Positions 41,927 to 52,089 are shown, counted from the stretch's first letter. The stretch: DNA of 64,000 nt from Weeksellaceae bacterium (GCA_019459455.1 JAIBEX010000009.1:434001-498000), one strand, 5' to 3'. The notes: generated by a model from the sequence alone, not told the origin. Translations and numbers: made by a program.

Positions 41927-44683
41927 TTAGTAACTTTCCAAATCTTTTGCCTCTGCCAGTTTCTTGAATTTTCCTTTGCTTTTCCGGATGCGGCAGCTTA
42001 CGACCTTGTATTCCGGACACATGGCTTCGGAGCAGTGTTCATCCGATGTAATGATATTAAGCATTACTTCAGGAAAATGGAAGGTGGAACTTAAGATACC
42101 CGGTTTCATTTCATCAGAAATTCGGGCTTTTATGTCCACTTTTCCACGCGGCGATTCTACGCACACAAATTCTCCGTCGTTGATGCCTTCTTTTGCTGCA
42201 TCTTCCGGATTAATGAGCAGTACGTCTTCTGTCAGTATTTCTACATTTCCCGTCCTTCTGGTCATTGCACCACAGTTGTAATGCTCAAGTTCGCGGTTGG
42301 TGGTGATGATGTAGGGATAATCCTTGCCGTGTTTTTCAACCTCATTGGACTCCCGGAAATCGATAAACGTAAATTTCCCCCGTCCCCGGTTAAATTCTTT
42401 TACGTGAAGCAACTTGGTATCGGTGCCGTCCGGCGCTACCGGCCACTGTTTTCCGCTGTTTCCCAGTTCGTCCCATTTTACGCCGGCAAAAAATGGAACA
42501 ATCTGAGAAATTTCCTCCAGCATTCCTTTGGCGGTGTAATCCGGTTGTGGATAACCCATAAGGTTCATAAGGTCCACGATAATCTGTCCGTCAGTCTTTG
42601 TTCCTTCCAATGGCTTGACAACCCGCTGAACCCGCTGGATACGTCGTTCACCATTCGTGAAAGTCCCCTCTTTTTCCAGGAATGAGGTTCCCGGAAGGAT
42701 TACGGTGGCATGTTTGGCGGTTTCGGTCATGAAAAGTTCCTGAACGATCAGTAAGTCCAGGCTGTCCAGGGCTTTCATCACTTTTTGGGTATTGGGATCA
42801 GTCTGCACCACATCTTCACCAATGAGCCAGAGTGCTTTCAGTTTCCCCTCAATGGCCGCATCGAACATTTCAGGTATCTTATAGCCGATGTGCAGTGGAA
42901 GCTGACGGTTGTAAAAGAGGTTGTATTTTTCGTTAATTTCCGGATCTGTTACATCCAGGTATCCGGCACCCTGATGAGGCTGGCAGCCCATGTCCGCTGC
43001 TCCCTGAACATTGTTCTGTCCACGTAAAGGATTAACACCGGCACCAATTTTTCCGATGTTTCCTGTAATCATCGCCAAATCGGCAATGAGCTGGACAGTG
43101 AACGTGCCCTGCATCTGTTCGGTTACACCCAAACCATGAAATTCCATTGCTGCATCGGCTGTAGCATAAGCGATGGAAGCTTCGCGGACGAGTTCTTTTT
43201 TTACGCCGGTAATGCTTTCAAGTTCATCGATATTGAGGTTCAGGATTTCACTCTTCATTTCATCATAACCTTCAGTACGCAGACGGATGAATTCCTCATC
43301 TTCCAAACCTTCGGAAATGATGTAATAGAGCATCATGTTAAGAAGCGCTACGTTGGTTCCGGGCCTCAGTTGAAGGTGATATTTAGCATATTTGGCAAGT
43401 TCTATTTTTCTGGGATCGATTACGATGCCGGTTACGCCTTTCATCATCCGCTGTTTGATTCTTGCTCCCGTTACCGGATGGGCAACGGTCGGGTTTGCCC
43501 CAATGACGAGAATACAGTCTGTGAAAGCAAGGTCTTCAATAGAATTGGTAGCTGCTCCGGTACCGAAAGCCCTTTGCATACCCAATGCGGTGGGAGAATG
43601 GCAGACCCTCGCACAGCAGTCGATATTGTTTGTCCCGACAACGGCGCGCATGAATTTCTGCATGAGATAGTTTTCTTCGTTGGGAGTCCTTGCAGAGGAT
43701 ATTCCGGCGATGGCATCAGGTCCGCTTTCAGCCATTATTGTTTTAAATTTTTCTACAATGAACGCATAAGCTTCTTCCCAGCTCACCTCCTCAAAATGTC
43801 CGTTTCGTTTAATCATCGGGCTTCGGAGCCGGTCTGCATGGTTATAGAATTTAAAAGCATATCTCCCTTTCAGACAGGTATGTCCTAAATTTGCCTCGGC
43901 ATCGTAAGGACTGGTAATGGAAATGATCTCTTCGCCTCGGGTAGCGACATTCAGGTTGCAGCCTACTCCGCAGTAGGTACAGACTGTTCTGGTTACTTTC
44001 TCGGGAATAATTTCAGACATCTGAAAGATATCCGTAATTGCATCTGTAGGGCACGTTTGGGAACATGCACCACAACTTACGCAGTCCGATTCCATGAAAC
44101 TGACGTCCATTCCTTTAATGATATGGGCATCAAAACCTCTTCCGGCCATGTTCAGCACCATTTGCCCCTGCACTTCGTCGCAGGCCCGTATACAGCGGAA
44201 ACAGTTGATGCACATGTTGAGGTCCGACCGCATATAAGGATGACTTGTATCGGGCAGGAAGTGATTTTTACCGGCTGACTCATACCTGACCTCCGTTATG
44301 CCGATGGTTTGGACCACCTGTTGGAATTCTGAAGGTTGTTGGTCGGCCTTAAAGCGCTGCTCTTCCGGAAGGTCAGACAATACCAGTTCCAGAATATTCC
44401 TCCTTAAATTCACGATATTTGGCGAATCAGGAAAAAGATAGAGATTTGCGGCTACCGGTGAATGGCAGGAAGCCATTGCCTTTGTTTTGCCGTCGCGTTC
44501 CAGCGCAACATCCACACAGCAAACGCGGCAGGATCCGAAAGGTTCCAGGTTCGGTGCGTCGCAAAGGGTGGGAACCGACTGCTGGCCTTTATGTCTGCGA
44601 ATGAAAGAAAGCATTGTTTCGCCAGGCACAAATTCAAAAGGTTGATTATTAATGTATGCAATGTTGTTCATCTTTGAAAGCAT
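41927..44683 (-). CDS. Formate dehydrogenase alpha subunit (NAD-type, molybdenum/W)
   Basis: The 918-residue protein has a 2Fe-2S domain (Cys at 41, 52, 55, 73), 4Fe-4S ferredoxin clusters (CINCFRCIRAC and CVSCGACSQTC), a further CxxCxxxC...C near 235-270, and the active Cys at 361 in ARVCHSP, where selenocysteine stands in E. coli FdhF. The remaining two thirds is the molybdopterin domain (GINDGEFVCVESPRG near the C-terminus). It oxidises formate to CO2. Its ATG shares one base with the beta-subunit stop (TAATG); an ATG four codons on is an alternative. No FdhD is visible here. Confidence 0.93.
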   Translation of the reverse strand: MLSKMNNIAYINNQPFEFVPGETMLSFIRRHKGQQSVPTLCDAPNLEPFGSCRVCCVDVALERDGKTKAMASCHSPVAANLYLFPDSPNIVNLRRNILELVLSDLPEEQRFKADQQPSEFQQVVQTIGITEVRYESAGKNHFLPDTSHPYMRSDLNMCINCFRCIRACDEVQGQMVLNMAGRGFDAHIIKGMDVSFMESDCVSCGACSQTCPTDAITDIFQMSEIIPEKVTRTVCTYCGVGCNLNVATRGEEIISITSPYDAEANLGHTCLKGRYAFKFYNHADRLRSPMIKRNGHFEEVSWEEAYAFIVEKFKTIMAESGPDAIAGISSARTPNEENYLMQKFMRAVVGTNNIDCCARVCHSPTALGMQRAFGTGAATNSIEDLAFTDCILVIGANPTVAHPVTGARIKQRMMKGVTGIVIDPRKIELAKYAKYHLQLRPGTNVALLNMMLYYIISEGLEDEEFIRLRTEGYDEMKSEILNLNIDELESITGVKKELVREASIAYATADAAMEFHGLGVTEQMQGTFTVQLIADLAMITGNIGKIGAGVNPLRGQNNVQGAADMGCQPHQGAGYLDVTDPEINEKYNLFYNRQLPLHIGYKIPEMFDAAIEGKLKALWLIGEDVVQTDPNTQKVMKALDSLDLLIVQELFMTETAKHATVILPGTSFLEKEGTFTNGERRIQRVQRVVKPLEGTKTDGQIIVDLMNLMGYPQPDYTAKGMLEEISQIVPFFAGVKWDELGNSGKQWPVAPDGTDTKLLHVKEFNRGRGKFTFIDFRESNEVEKHGKDYPYIITTNRELEHYNCGAMTRRTGNVEILTEDVLLINPEDAAKEGINDGEFVCVESPRGKVDIKARISDEMKPGILSSTFHFPEVMLNIITSDEHCSEAMCPEYKVVSCRIRKSKGKFKKLAEAKDLESY

Positions 44684-46335
44684 TAATTGAAATGTAGGTT
44701 CAGTTCTTCACCGAAATACTGGAGGGCATTCCTTGCCGGTAAAGGGATGCCACCGCCGTGCGCACACAATGAACCCTGCTGTAGGGTGCTCAACAAATCC
44801 TGGAAAAGCTCAAGGTTAATAGGTTTCATATCGTGGGCCGCACTGTGCAGCATCTCATGGGCACGTCTGGTCCCAAGACGGCAGGGAAAGCATTTGCCGC
44901 AGCTTTCAAAAGCAGCGAACTCAAAAAGATGTTCCAGATATTTTATCATTGGGAAATCCTGTGGGATGCAGACAATAGAAGCGTGGCCTAACAGAAAACC
45001 TTCCGCAGCAAAGGATTCAAAATCTATGGAAAGAGCCGGGATTTTTTCTACCGGGACAATTCCACCCAGCGGCCCTCCAATATGAAGCGCTTTAACTTCT
45101 TTACGGAAACCGCCACCATATTCGTAAATGACTTTTTCAAGAGGGGTACCCATTTCCACCTCTACAATCCCCGGCTTATTGAAAAGGCCATCCAGGGAAA
45201 CCAGTTTTGTGCCCCGGGATTTTTCAGTGCCCAGTTTGGCGTATTCGGACCCCCCGTGCTGTATAATCCAGGTTGCTGCGGCAAGTGTTTCCACATTATT
45301 TACTACAGTAGGCTTAAGGAAAAGACCCTGCTGGGTGGGGAATGGGGGTCGGGTACGGACTTCCGGCCGCTGCCCTTCGATGGCGTTGATGAGGGCGGTT
45401 TCCTCGCCGCAGATGTAGGCTCCCTGCGCTTTTATCACTTTAAAATTAAAGGTAAATCCGGTATTGAGAATATTTTCTCCTACGAGGTGATTTGCGTAAA
45501 GTTCCTGCACCGTTTGTTCCAGGATATTTACTGCTTCGGGATATTCCGCCCTTATAAAAAGCACGCCCCAGTTGGCTCCCGTACATAGGCCTGCCACCAA
45601 CATTCCGAAAAGTACGGAAAGCGGCCTTTCTTCTAGAAGGTAACGGTCGGAAAATGCCCCCGGATCACCTTCATCCGCATTGCAGATGATGAATTTATCG
45701 GTGGAAATTTCGTTCCTGCAGCCTTCCCATTTAATGCCCATTGGAAAACCTGCACCTCCCCGGCCCCGTATCTGAGAATCCTTTATTTCCTGTAAAAGTT
45801 TGTCGGCGGGTCTTTTTAGCGTTTCCTGCAACAGATTTTTAAAGACCGGTATATCGTTAAACGGTTCGGTAAGCAATGGTTTAACCGGCGTAACCGAATA
45901 GCGTCCATTCTGTCCGCCTTTCTTCTCTCTGATCAGTTCCTCAAGATGATCTATGCTGTTACCAGAAAAATTTTTTCCATCATAATGGAAGGATGAATTT
46001 TCGTGGCAGCGGCCAAGACAGGTCATGTGACCCACGGCCTCGGCGTCGAAGTGCTGCATCACTTTATCATGAACCCTGTCCTGAGTTCCTGCGCAAAGAC
46101 AGGCAGAACCGTTACAGATGTATATTTCCTTACCACGGTTTTCAGGTTTCATGAAATCATATGCCGTTATGCTCCCATAGGTATTTGCATCGCCCATCAA
46201 AAATTCATCTGCAAGTTGCTCAAGATGCTGAAAAGAGGGAGTCCCTCCGTCATTAACGGAAACTTTACCCATTTTATCAAAAAGGTTTTGCTGCATGCCT
46301 TTTCGGCCGGAAAGCGCACTTAAATTTTTGGACAT
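44683..46335 (-). CDS. Formate dehydrogenase beta subunit (NuoE/NuoF-like)
   Basis: From the ATG at 46335 the protein has 550 residues; a GTG two codons upstream is possible. The N-terminal domain is thioredoxin-like 2Fe-2S (ICNGSACLCAG, C-x4-C, and CLGRC, C-x3-C). The main part is NuoF-like: GRGGAGFPMG for FMN/NADH, and the C-terminal 4Fe-4S motif ESCGKCFPCRLG with a later Cys in LCAHGGG. It passes electrons from formate to NAD+. It pairs with the alpha subunit by one-base overlap, in the order beta then alpha. Confidence 0.9.
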   Translation of the reverse strand: MSKNLSALSGRKGMQQNLFDKMGKVSVNDGGTPSFQHLEQLADEFLMGDANTYGSITAYDFMKPENRGKEIYICNGSACLCAGTQDRVHDKVMQHFDAEAVGHMTCLGRCHENSSFHYDGKNFSGNSIDHLEELIREKKGGQNGRYSVTPVKPLLTEPFNDIPVFKNLLQETLKRPADKLLQEIKDSQIRGRGGAGFPMGIKWEGCRNEISTDKFIICNADEGDPGAFSDRYLLEERPLSVLFGMLVAGLCTGANWGVLFIRAEYPEAVNILEQTVQELYANHLVGENILNTGFTFNFKVIKAQGAYICGEETALINAIEGQRPEVRTRPPFPTQQGLFLKPTVVNNVETLAAATWIIQHGGSEYAKLGTEKSRGTKLVSLDGLFNKPGIVEVEMGTPLEKVIYEYGGGFRKEVKALHIGGPLGGIVPVEKIPALSIDFESFAAEGFLLGHASIVCIPQDFPMIKYLEHLFEFAAFESCGKCFPCRLGTRRAHEMLHSAAHDMKPINLELFQDLLSTLQQGSLCAHGGGIPLPARNALQYFGEELNLHFN

Positions 46336-46339
46336 TACC

Positions 46340-46362
46340 ACTTCATTTTAGAAAAGTGAAGT
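46340..46362. repeat. Inverted repeat at the fdh operon start
   Basis: ACTTCATTTT and AAAA(G)TGAAGT form a ten-pair stem with one bulged base and a two-base loop, ending five bases before the beta-subunit ATG at 46335. More GAAGT elements lie at 46383-46392. It may be a regulatory site or hide the ribosome site; function not shown. Confidence 0.4.
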
Positions 46363-46436
46363 TAAGAAAAATTTTTCTGCGGAAGTTGAAGTGGAAATTT
46401 TAGGAAGTAATAATTAGGAGCTTCAGAGGAATCGTT

Positions 46437-46444
46437 TATATTTG
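46437..46444 (+). promoter_or_regulatory. -7 promoter box (TATATTTG) of the CPBP-like gene
   Basis: Perfect TAnnTTTG, 25 bases before the ATG at 46470. Confidence 0.55.
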
Positions 46445-46469
46445 TCTTAAATCAATCCCTGAAGATCCT

Positions 46470-47117
46470 ATGTGGGTGTTTATTTTAAGTTGCGCTGCCT
46501 TTGCGCTGGTTCTCGTTATCAGCTATAAAAAAAAATCCCTTCGCCTTCTGAATGATGATGCTGCGGTAAAACATCCCGGACTCATGATCTTTTTGAATGT
46601 ATCCGGAATTTTCCTGTTCGGAATCTTACCTGCATTGGTTTACCCATTTCCCAACTTCTTTGTACAGGAAAACAGCCTACTTAAAATGTTCGTATTAATT
46701 ACTTTAGTATTGACTACTTCCTTTGTCGCATTCCGGGTGGCAGAAAAGGATCTTGAGAAAAGGATCTTCACGGTGGCTCCTACATTGCTCAGTTGGAATT
46801 TCTTATCACTCTATTTCCTGGTCCGCATCCTGTTCATAAGTGCGTACGAACTCTGGTTCCGGGGTTTCTTCCTGGAATACAGCACGGAAAATTATGGTAT
46901 TGTGTACGCCGTAACCATCAATGTTGTACTGTATGTATTGCTGCACGTGGTGAATGGTAAAAGGGAAATGCTGTCGTGTATCCCTTTTGGAATTTTACTC
47001 TGTCTTATGGCAATCTGGTTCGGCTCACCATTGCCTGCGGTATTCATTCACCTGGCGCTAACGATTCCCTATGATATTCAGTTTGTGAGGATTAAGTCTA
47101 AAACTCTAGTAGCATAA
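46470..47117 (+). CDS. CPBP-like intramembrane protease family protein
   Basis: The 215-residue membrane protein has about six or seven helices. Motifs of the CPBP (Abi) family are partly kept: SAYELWFRGFFLEY (about 123-136) corresponds to EExxxR with one Glu, then NVVLYVLLHVVNG and AVFIHLALTIPYD supply the two His-containing helices. The first Glu of EExxxR is replaced by Tyr, so activity is uncertain. It could be a protease or an inactive relative. The gene has its own promoter box and is convergent with surE. Confidence 0.65.
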   Translation: MWVFILSCAAFALVLVISYKKKSLRLLNDDAAVKHPGLMIFLNVSGIFLFGILPALVYPFPNFFVQENSLLKMFVLITLVLTTSFVAFRVAEKDLEKRIFTVAPTLLSWNFLSLYFLVRILFISAYELWFRGFFLEYSTENYGIVYAVTINVVLYVLLHVVNGKREMLSCIPFGILLCLMAIWFGSPLPAVFIHLALTIPYDIQFVRIKSKTLVA

Positions 47118-47143
47118 AAATCATTCATTGACCGGTTTTAAGG

Positions 47144-47911
47144 TCAACTGTTCAAAATTGCGCCCAAATCCGCCATGTATTCATGAGCGGTCAGGTCAAA
47201 TTTCACTGGGACCACCGAAATATAGCCGTCGGCCAGGGCATTTTCATCAGCATCTACACCATTGTCCATATTGTTAAAGTAGCCTGCAAGCCAGTAGTAT
47301 TTTTTTCCGTGTGGGTTGATGCGTTCATCAAAACTTTCCTCCCACTTCGCAATGGCCTGCCTGCAAACCTTTACCCCTTTAATCTGGTCTTTTTTCAGCT
47401 TAGGAATGTTTACATTTAGTACAACACCCTTAGGCAGTGGGTTTTCCAGCGTTTTCAGTACAATTCTCTGAATAAATTCTTTGGCTTGCCCGAAATCAGC
47501 GTCCCAACTGAAATCAAGCAGTGAAAAACCGATGGCCTGAAGCCCCTCTACACCAGCCTCTACGGCGGCGGACATTGTCCCTGAATAAATGACGTTAATC
47601 GAGGAGTTTGCGCCGTGGTTAATGCCCGAAACTACAATGTCCGGCCTTCTTGTCATTATTTTATCCAAAGCAAATTTCACGCAGTCCACAGGGGTTCCGC
47701 TAAGCGAATAGTCTTTCTGCGGTCCGTCCAGCTGTATCTCTTCAAACGTAAGGGTGGAGTTGATGGTGATTGCATGCCCTTTTCCGCTCTGTGGAGAATT
47801 GGGCGCAACCACGGTTACATCGCCAATTTCATTCATAAATTCTACGAGTCTCCTTACGCCCGGAGCGGTGATTCCATCGTCATTAGTCACTAATATCTGA
47901 GGTCTTTGCAT
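47144..47911 (-). CDS. surE: 5'/3'-nucleotidase SurE
   Basis: The 255-residue protein opens PQILVTNDDGITAPGV with the catalytic acidic pair D11/D12, keeps APNSPQSGKGHAIT and SGINHGANSS, all SurE signatures. It hydrolyses nucleoside monophosphates and polyphosphate and is linked to stationary-phase survival. A promoter box lies 19 bases upstream. The gene is divergent from prc. Confidence 0.95.
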   Translation of the reverse strand: MQRPQILVTNDDGITAPGVRRLVEFMNEIGDVTVVAPNSPQSGKGHAITINSTLTFEEIQLDGPQKDYSLSGTPVDCVKFALDKIMTRRPDIVVSGINHGANSSINVIYSGTMSAAVEAGVEGLQAIGFSLLDFSWDADFGQAKEFIQRIVLKTLENPLPKGVVLNVNIPKLKKDQIKGVKVCRQAIAKWEESFDERINPHGKKYYWLAGYFNNMDNGVDADENALADGYISVVPVKFDLTAHEYMADLGAILNS

Positions 47912-47930
47912 ACTGAATTCTGATTTTGAA

Positions 47931-47938
47931 CAAAATTA
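47931..47938 (-). promoter_or_regulatory. -7 promoter box (TAATTTTG) of surE
   Basis: Perfect TAnnTTTG on the reverse strand, 19 bases before the surE ATG. Confidence 0.6.
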
Positions 47939-47972
47939 ATCAAAAAACCCCCGGAAATTATCATTTAGGTAT

Positions 47973-47980
47973 TAAATTTG
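47973..47980 (+). promoter_or_regulatory. -7 promoter box (TAAATTTG) of prc
   Basis: Perfect TAnnTTTG on the plus strand, giving a leader of about 60 bases before the ATG at 48046; with the surE box it makes a divergent promoter pair. Confidence 0.5.
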
Positions 47981-48045
47981 AAGTTCTGTTAATCCGTGTA
48001 ACAATGGCGGTGAAATACTAACTAATAACAACATAAGATTAGAAT

Positions 48046-50172
48046 ATGTTCAATAAATTTAAACTCAATAAATTACTTTTATTTATCCCTTTGATGAGTC
48101 TGATGTTCTGCTTTAATGCAGCGCAAAATGATGATGAAAAAATGCAGACCATAATGGTGAGTGTAAAAAATACGCTTTCATACCTTCATTACAGTCCAAG
48201 ACCAATCAACGATGCATATTCTCAGGAAGTGTATGACAAATATTTTGAAATGGTGGACTTCGGGAAAAGATATTTTCTGCAGGCGGATATGGATGAGTTC
48301 AGCAAACATAAAACGAAACTGGATGATTACCTGAATAAAGGTGACCTGACCTTCTACAAACTTACAGTTGACCGCTTGTACCAAAGGGTTGATGACATTG
48401 ACAAGATCACTCAGGATATTTTCAGCAAACCCATCAATTTAAATGAAGATGAAACGCTGGTCCTGGAGCACAAAATCAAGAAGTCCCCATCAAGTAAGGA
48501 AGAACAGTACAATGAATGGAGAAAATTTATCAAATACAATATTCTTCAGGAAATGGAAACGCTGAACAGCAGGGAAGAAACCCAGCGCAAGAAAAAAGAC
48601 AGCGTGCAAAAGTTTGGTTTGAAGGACACTATAAAACTTGAAATCCTAAGCCCCGAACAGAAACTTACCAAAGCAACAGGCGAGGTGAAGGATTATTTGG
48701 GAGAGACTTTCACGAGGTTCAAGAAGAGGAAAAAAATGGATTGGTTTACCGTATATATGAATGCGTACTCAGAGGTTTTCGACCCACACACCAACTATTT
48801 TTCGCCAAGGGACAAGGAGGATTTTGATGTGAATTTCACAGGTAAGGTTATCGGAATCGGTGCAATTATACAGGAAAAGAAAGGGAATCTGTACTTGGGA
48901 GCCCTGTCCATCGGAGCGCCCGCCTGGAAGTCAAAGCAACTGGCGGAAGGCGACCGTATCCTGAAGGTTAGAACGCTGCCCGGAAAAGAAGCGGTAAATG
49001 TCGTGGGAATGCTTTCCGACGAAGCGGTGAGGCTGATTCGTGGCAAAGAAGGAACACAGGTAACACTTACTGTTGAGAAAAAGGACAAAACAATTAAGGA
49101 GGTTACCATGATCCGCGAAGAAGTGGCCATGGAAGACACCTATGCCCGAAGCATCATCATCAATTCCAAGGATGGTAAGAAATATGGATTCATCAATCTT
49201 CCCGGGTTCAATGCGGAATTTGACAAGGAAGGCGGAAGGAATGCTTCAGATGATATTAAGAATGAAATCATTAAACTTAAAGCGCAGAATGTTCAGGGCA
49301 TTATACTGGACCTTAGGAACAACGGCGGCGGATCATTGACGGAAGTAGGCGACATTATGGGTCTCTTCATGAATGCGGGACCTTATGTGCAAGTAAAGGA
49401 CGGAAACGGAAAAATACAGACGCTGCGAAACAAAACCAACAGCGCTGTATGGACAGGGCCTTTGGCAATAATGCAGAACGAGCTGTCCGCGTCAGCTTCA
49501 GAGATTCTTGCAGGTGCAATGCAGGACTATGGCCGGGCAGTAGTAGTAGGCTCGCCACAGTCTTTCGGTAAAGGTACCGTGCAGACCTTCGTAGATCTTA
49601 ACAGGTTTTTAAACACGAATGACGATTTCGGGTCGCTGAAACTAACCATCCAGAAGTTTTACAGGATAACAGGTGAGTCCACCCAGAAAAAGGGGATTGA
49701 GTCCGACATTCAGATGAAAGACTTCTTCACCTACTCTGAAATTGGGGAGCGGTATGACGATAACGCGCTGGCGTGGGATAAAATCCCCTCAGTAACATTT
49801 CAGACGGTGAACGGGATTAACATCCCTAAAATGAAGCAGAACAGCGCACAGAGAATGGCCCTGAACACTAACTACCAATTGCTACTGGAATCTGCACAGT
49901 GGAAAGAGAACCTGGAGAAAGAACACAGCATAACGGTAAACCAGGCCAAGTTCTTTGAGGTGATGAAGCAGAGAAAAGACCAGATTAAGAAGTTTGAAAA
50001 ACTGGATAAATTCAGTAACGGACTGAGCTTTGCGATTTACCCGCAAGAAGTGGAGAGACAGAAAACAGATGAAGCATTTAAGAAAAAAACCGAGAACTGG
50101 ACAAAAATGCTAGGAAAAGACCTCTATCTGCAGGAAGCGGTGAACATCATCTCGGAAATGATTAAGGCTTAG
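48046..50172 (+). CDS. Carboxy-terminal processing peptidase (S41, Prc/Tsp type)
   Basis: The 708-residue protein has an N-terminal hydrophobic signal (LLLFIPLMSLMFCFNAA), an all-helical tail-specific protease N-terminal domain, a PDZ domain (about 245-330, with GIGAIIQEKKGNLYLG) and the S41 catalytic domain (NELSASASEILAGAMQDYG with Ser, SFGKGTVQ with Lys). The KTENWTKMLGKDLYLQE C-terminal part is as in Tsp/Prc. It degrades or trims periplasmic proteins by their C-terminal ends. It has a promoter box and a terminator, so it is a single-gene unit. Confidence 0.92.
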   Translation: MFNKFKLNKLLLFIPLMSLMFCFNAAQNDDEKMQTIMVSVKNTLSYLHYSPRPINDAYSQEVYDKYFEMVDFGKRYFLQADMDEFSKHKTKLDDYLNKGDLTFYKLTVDRLYQRVDDIDKITQDIFSKPINLNEDETLVLEHKIKKSPSSKEEQYNEWRKFIKYNILQEMETLNSREETQRKKKDSVQKFGLKDTIKLEILSPEQKLTKATGEVKDYLGETFTRFKKRKKMDWFTVYMNAYSEVFDPHTNYFSPRDKEDFDVNFTGKVIGIGAIIQEKKGNLYLGALSIGAPAWKSKQLAEGDRILKVRTLPGKEAVNVVGMLSDEAVRLIRGKEGTQVTLTVEKKDKTIKEVTMIREEVAMEDTYARSIIINSKDGKKYGFINLPGFNAEFDKEGGRNASDDIKNEIIKLKAQNVQGIILDLRNNGGGSLTEVGDIMGLFMNAGPYVQVKDGNGKIQTLRNKTNSAVWTGPLAIMQNELSASASEILAGAMQDYGRAVVVGSPQSFGKGTVQTFVDLNRFLNTNDDFGSLKLTIQKFYRITGESTQKKGIESDIQMKDFFTYSEIGERYDDNALAWDKIPSVTFQTVNGINIPKMKQNSAQRMALNTNYQLLLESAQWKENLEKEHSITVNQAKFFEVMKQRKDQIKKFEKLDKFSNGLSFAIYPQEVERQKTDEAFKKKTENWTKMLGKDLYLQEAVNIISEMIKA

Positions 50173-50186
50173 CCTTCTTTAAAAAT

Positions 50187-50222
50187 AAAAATTCGTCACT
50201 TGAAAAAGCGACGAATTTTTTT
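50187..50222 (+). terminator. Terminator after prc
   Basis: An 11-pair stem (50187-50197 with 50210-50220) and a loop of about 12 bases, followed by T residues; the A-rich left arm can also serve the leftward sodC gene. Confidence 0.75.
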
Positions 50223-50240
50223 ATGTCGAAAGGAAGTGTA

Positions 50241-50747
50241 TTATTTAATTTCCACGCATCCAATCCTTCCTCCAGCGTTGCCGGTAGGCTGCGTTTTAAA
50301 ATCATCTGCCTGCTGATGTATAATGATTGCTTTACCGTACAGGTTCTTGGTCTCGTGGCTGCATCCAAGACACCATTGGTCCGTTTTCATAATAAGCCTG
50401 GCGGTACCGTTTTTATCGGCTTTAAGATTTCCCAAATCCCCTGCGTGATGTTCTCCCACGCCCCATTTCCCGTGGTCATGGGATGTAGGGTTCCAGTGTC
50501 CTCCTGCAGAACTTCCGTCCAGAGATGAACAATCCCCCTTTTCATGTATATGAGCCGCATGAATTCCGTTAGGATTGAGTTTGAGGACATTCATGTCCAA
50601 TTCCACTGTTTTGCCTGTCTGAGTGAATTTGGCTGTTCCCTGAACATCCGAGTTGCTTTTGCTCTGAATGGGATACGTTTTGGTTGTAACGCAGGAGGTT
50701 ACCAGAAAAAGAGCCGCAGCCGCTAAAGGTAAAGTTGATTGTTTCAT
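50241..50747 (-). CDS. Cu/Zn superoxide dismutase family lipoprotein
   Basis: From the ATG at 50747 the protein has 168 residues; the longer frame upstream is rejected because the signal sequence starts here (MKQSTLPLAAAALFLVTSC). Cys 19 fits a lipobox, so it is membrane-anchored. Metal residues are all visible: HIH (Cu), GGHWNP (bridging His), the HDHGKWG/EHHAGD pair and IIHQQADDF (Cu). The tail PTGNAGGRIGC is the family signature. It removes periplasmic superoxide. It is a single leftward gene, with TAAATTTA upstream one base off a -7 box. Confidence 0.9.
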   Translation of the reverse strand: MKQSTLPLAAAALFLVTSCVTTKTYPIQSKSNSDVQGTAKFTQTGKTVELDMNVLKLNPNGIHAAHIHEKGDCSSLDGSSAGGHWNPTSHDHGKWGVGEHHAGDLGNLKADKNGTARLIMKTDQWCLGCSHETKNLYGKAIIIHQQADDFKTQPTGNAGGRIGCVEIK

Positions 50748-50884
50748 TTGAAAATTTTTATTTACTAAATTTAGCACTATTTTTCCTAGCATAGGCCAGT
50801 ATATGGCTAATTTAATAAATTAGAAAAAAATTTTATAACAGAATAATTGCTAAGTTAATTACTGAAGGGCCGTTCAAGTGGGGC

Positions 50885-52072
50885 TCAGGCAATTACACCA
50901 CTTCCCAAAAGTTCCCCGTCCAGATACCATGCAGCGAACTGACCTTCTGCAATTGCAGACTGCGGTGTTTCGAATTCAATGAAGAAACCTTCAGCGAATT
51001 GGTACAGTGTCGCCGGCTCCAAGGTCTGGCGATAGCGGATTCTTGCTTCTACTTTCATGGAGTCCCCGTTTTTTAGCCGCAGATCCTCACGGAGCCAGTG
51101 GACATCGGGATTTTCAATTTTCAGTGCTTTGCGGTAAAGACCCGGAAAGTTTTTCCCTTCGCCAACAAAGACGATATTGTTTTCCATGTCCCGTGAGACA
51201 ATGAAACAGCTTTCCTTATGACCCCCGATCCCAAGGCCTTTACTCTGACCAATTGTGAAAAACTGCGCTCCCTGGTGTCTTCCTATAACCTTTCCGTCAC
51301 TCTTCGCATATCTTATTTTCGCCGAAAGGTATTCAAGTTCTTCAACCTTGGAGGAAAATACCGGTACTGGCTGGTGAAAAGGTTCAAAATCCTTAAAAAT
51401 TTCCACAATCTCCCCGGTTTTGGGGACCAACTGCTGCTGCAGAAAAGTGGGAAGGCTTACTTTTCCGATAAAGCACAGCCCTTGTGAATCTTTTTTATCC
51501 GCAGTTACCAGACCCAGTTCTTTTGCGATTTCCCGAACTTCGGGCTTGGTCAGTTCACCAATAGGGAAGAGGGCTTTAGAAAGTTGGTCCTGATTCAGCT
51601 GACAAAGAAAATAAGACTGGTCCTTGTTCACGTCTTTCCCCGCCAGCAGCTGATACACATCCTTCCCTTCCTCACTTTTAAATGAATTCAGCCGTGCATA
51701 GTGCCCAGTGGCTACTTTATCGGCGCCCAGCGAGAGTGCGGTATCCAAAAAGACATCGAATTTCACTTCACGGTTGCAGAGGACATCTGGATTTGGGGTC
51801 CGCCCTTTTTCGTACTCGGCGAACATATAATCCACAATTCTCTCCTTGTACAGGTCGCTCATATCAATCACCTGATAGGGAATGCCGAGTTTCTGAGCCA
51901 CCATCAGCGCATCATTACTGTCTTCAATCCACGGACATTCGTCCTCAAGCGTTACCGAAGCATCATTCCAATTGCGCATGAACAACGCAACCACTTCATG
52001 TCCCTGCTGCTGAAGCAGATAGGCAGCCACCGAGGAATCCACACCTCCGGAAAGTCCAACAACAATTTTCAT
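50885..52072 (-). CDS. mnmA: tRNA 2-thiouridine(34) synthase MnmA
   Basis: The 395-residue protein has the PP-loop GLSGGVDSS (6-14), catalytic Cys in [12 protein letters not shown] and a second in DSQGLCFIG, plus the C-terminal beta-barrel domains. It thiolates U34 of Lys, Glu and Gln tRNAs. With mnmG and tsaB in the window it is part of the anticodon-loop modification set. A promoter box lies 17 bases upstream. Confidence 0.95.
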   Translation of the reverse strand: MKIVVGLSGGVDSSVAAYLLQQQGHEVVALFMRNWNDASVTLEDECPWIEDSNDALMVAQKLGIPYQVIDMSDLYKERIVDYMFAEYEKGRTPNPDVLCNREVKFDVFLDTALSLGADKVATGHYARLNSFKSEEGKDVYQLLAGKDVNKDQSYFLCQLNQDQLSKALFPIGELTKPEVREIAKELGLVTADKKDSQGLCFIGKVSLPTFLQQQLVPKTGEIVEIFKDFEPFHQPVPVFSSKVEELEYLSAKIRYAKSDGKVIGRHQGAQFFTIGQSKGLGIGGHKESCFIVSRDMENNIVFVGEGKNFPGLYRKALKIENPDVHWLREDLRLKNGDSMKVEARIRYRQTLEPATLYQFAEGFFIEFETPQSAIAEGQFAAWYLDGELLGSGVIA

Positions 52073-52089
52073 CCGAAACTAAATTTTTG

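Noticed and set aside
43136-43888. 250-codon plus-strand frame
   Set aside because: Antisense to the formate dehydrogenase alpha subunit; Cys/His/Phe-rich sequence typical of shadow frames.
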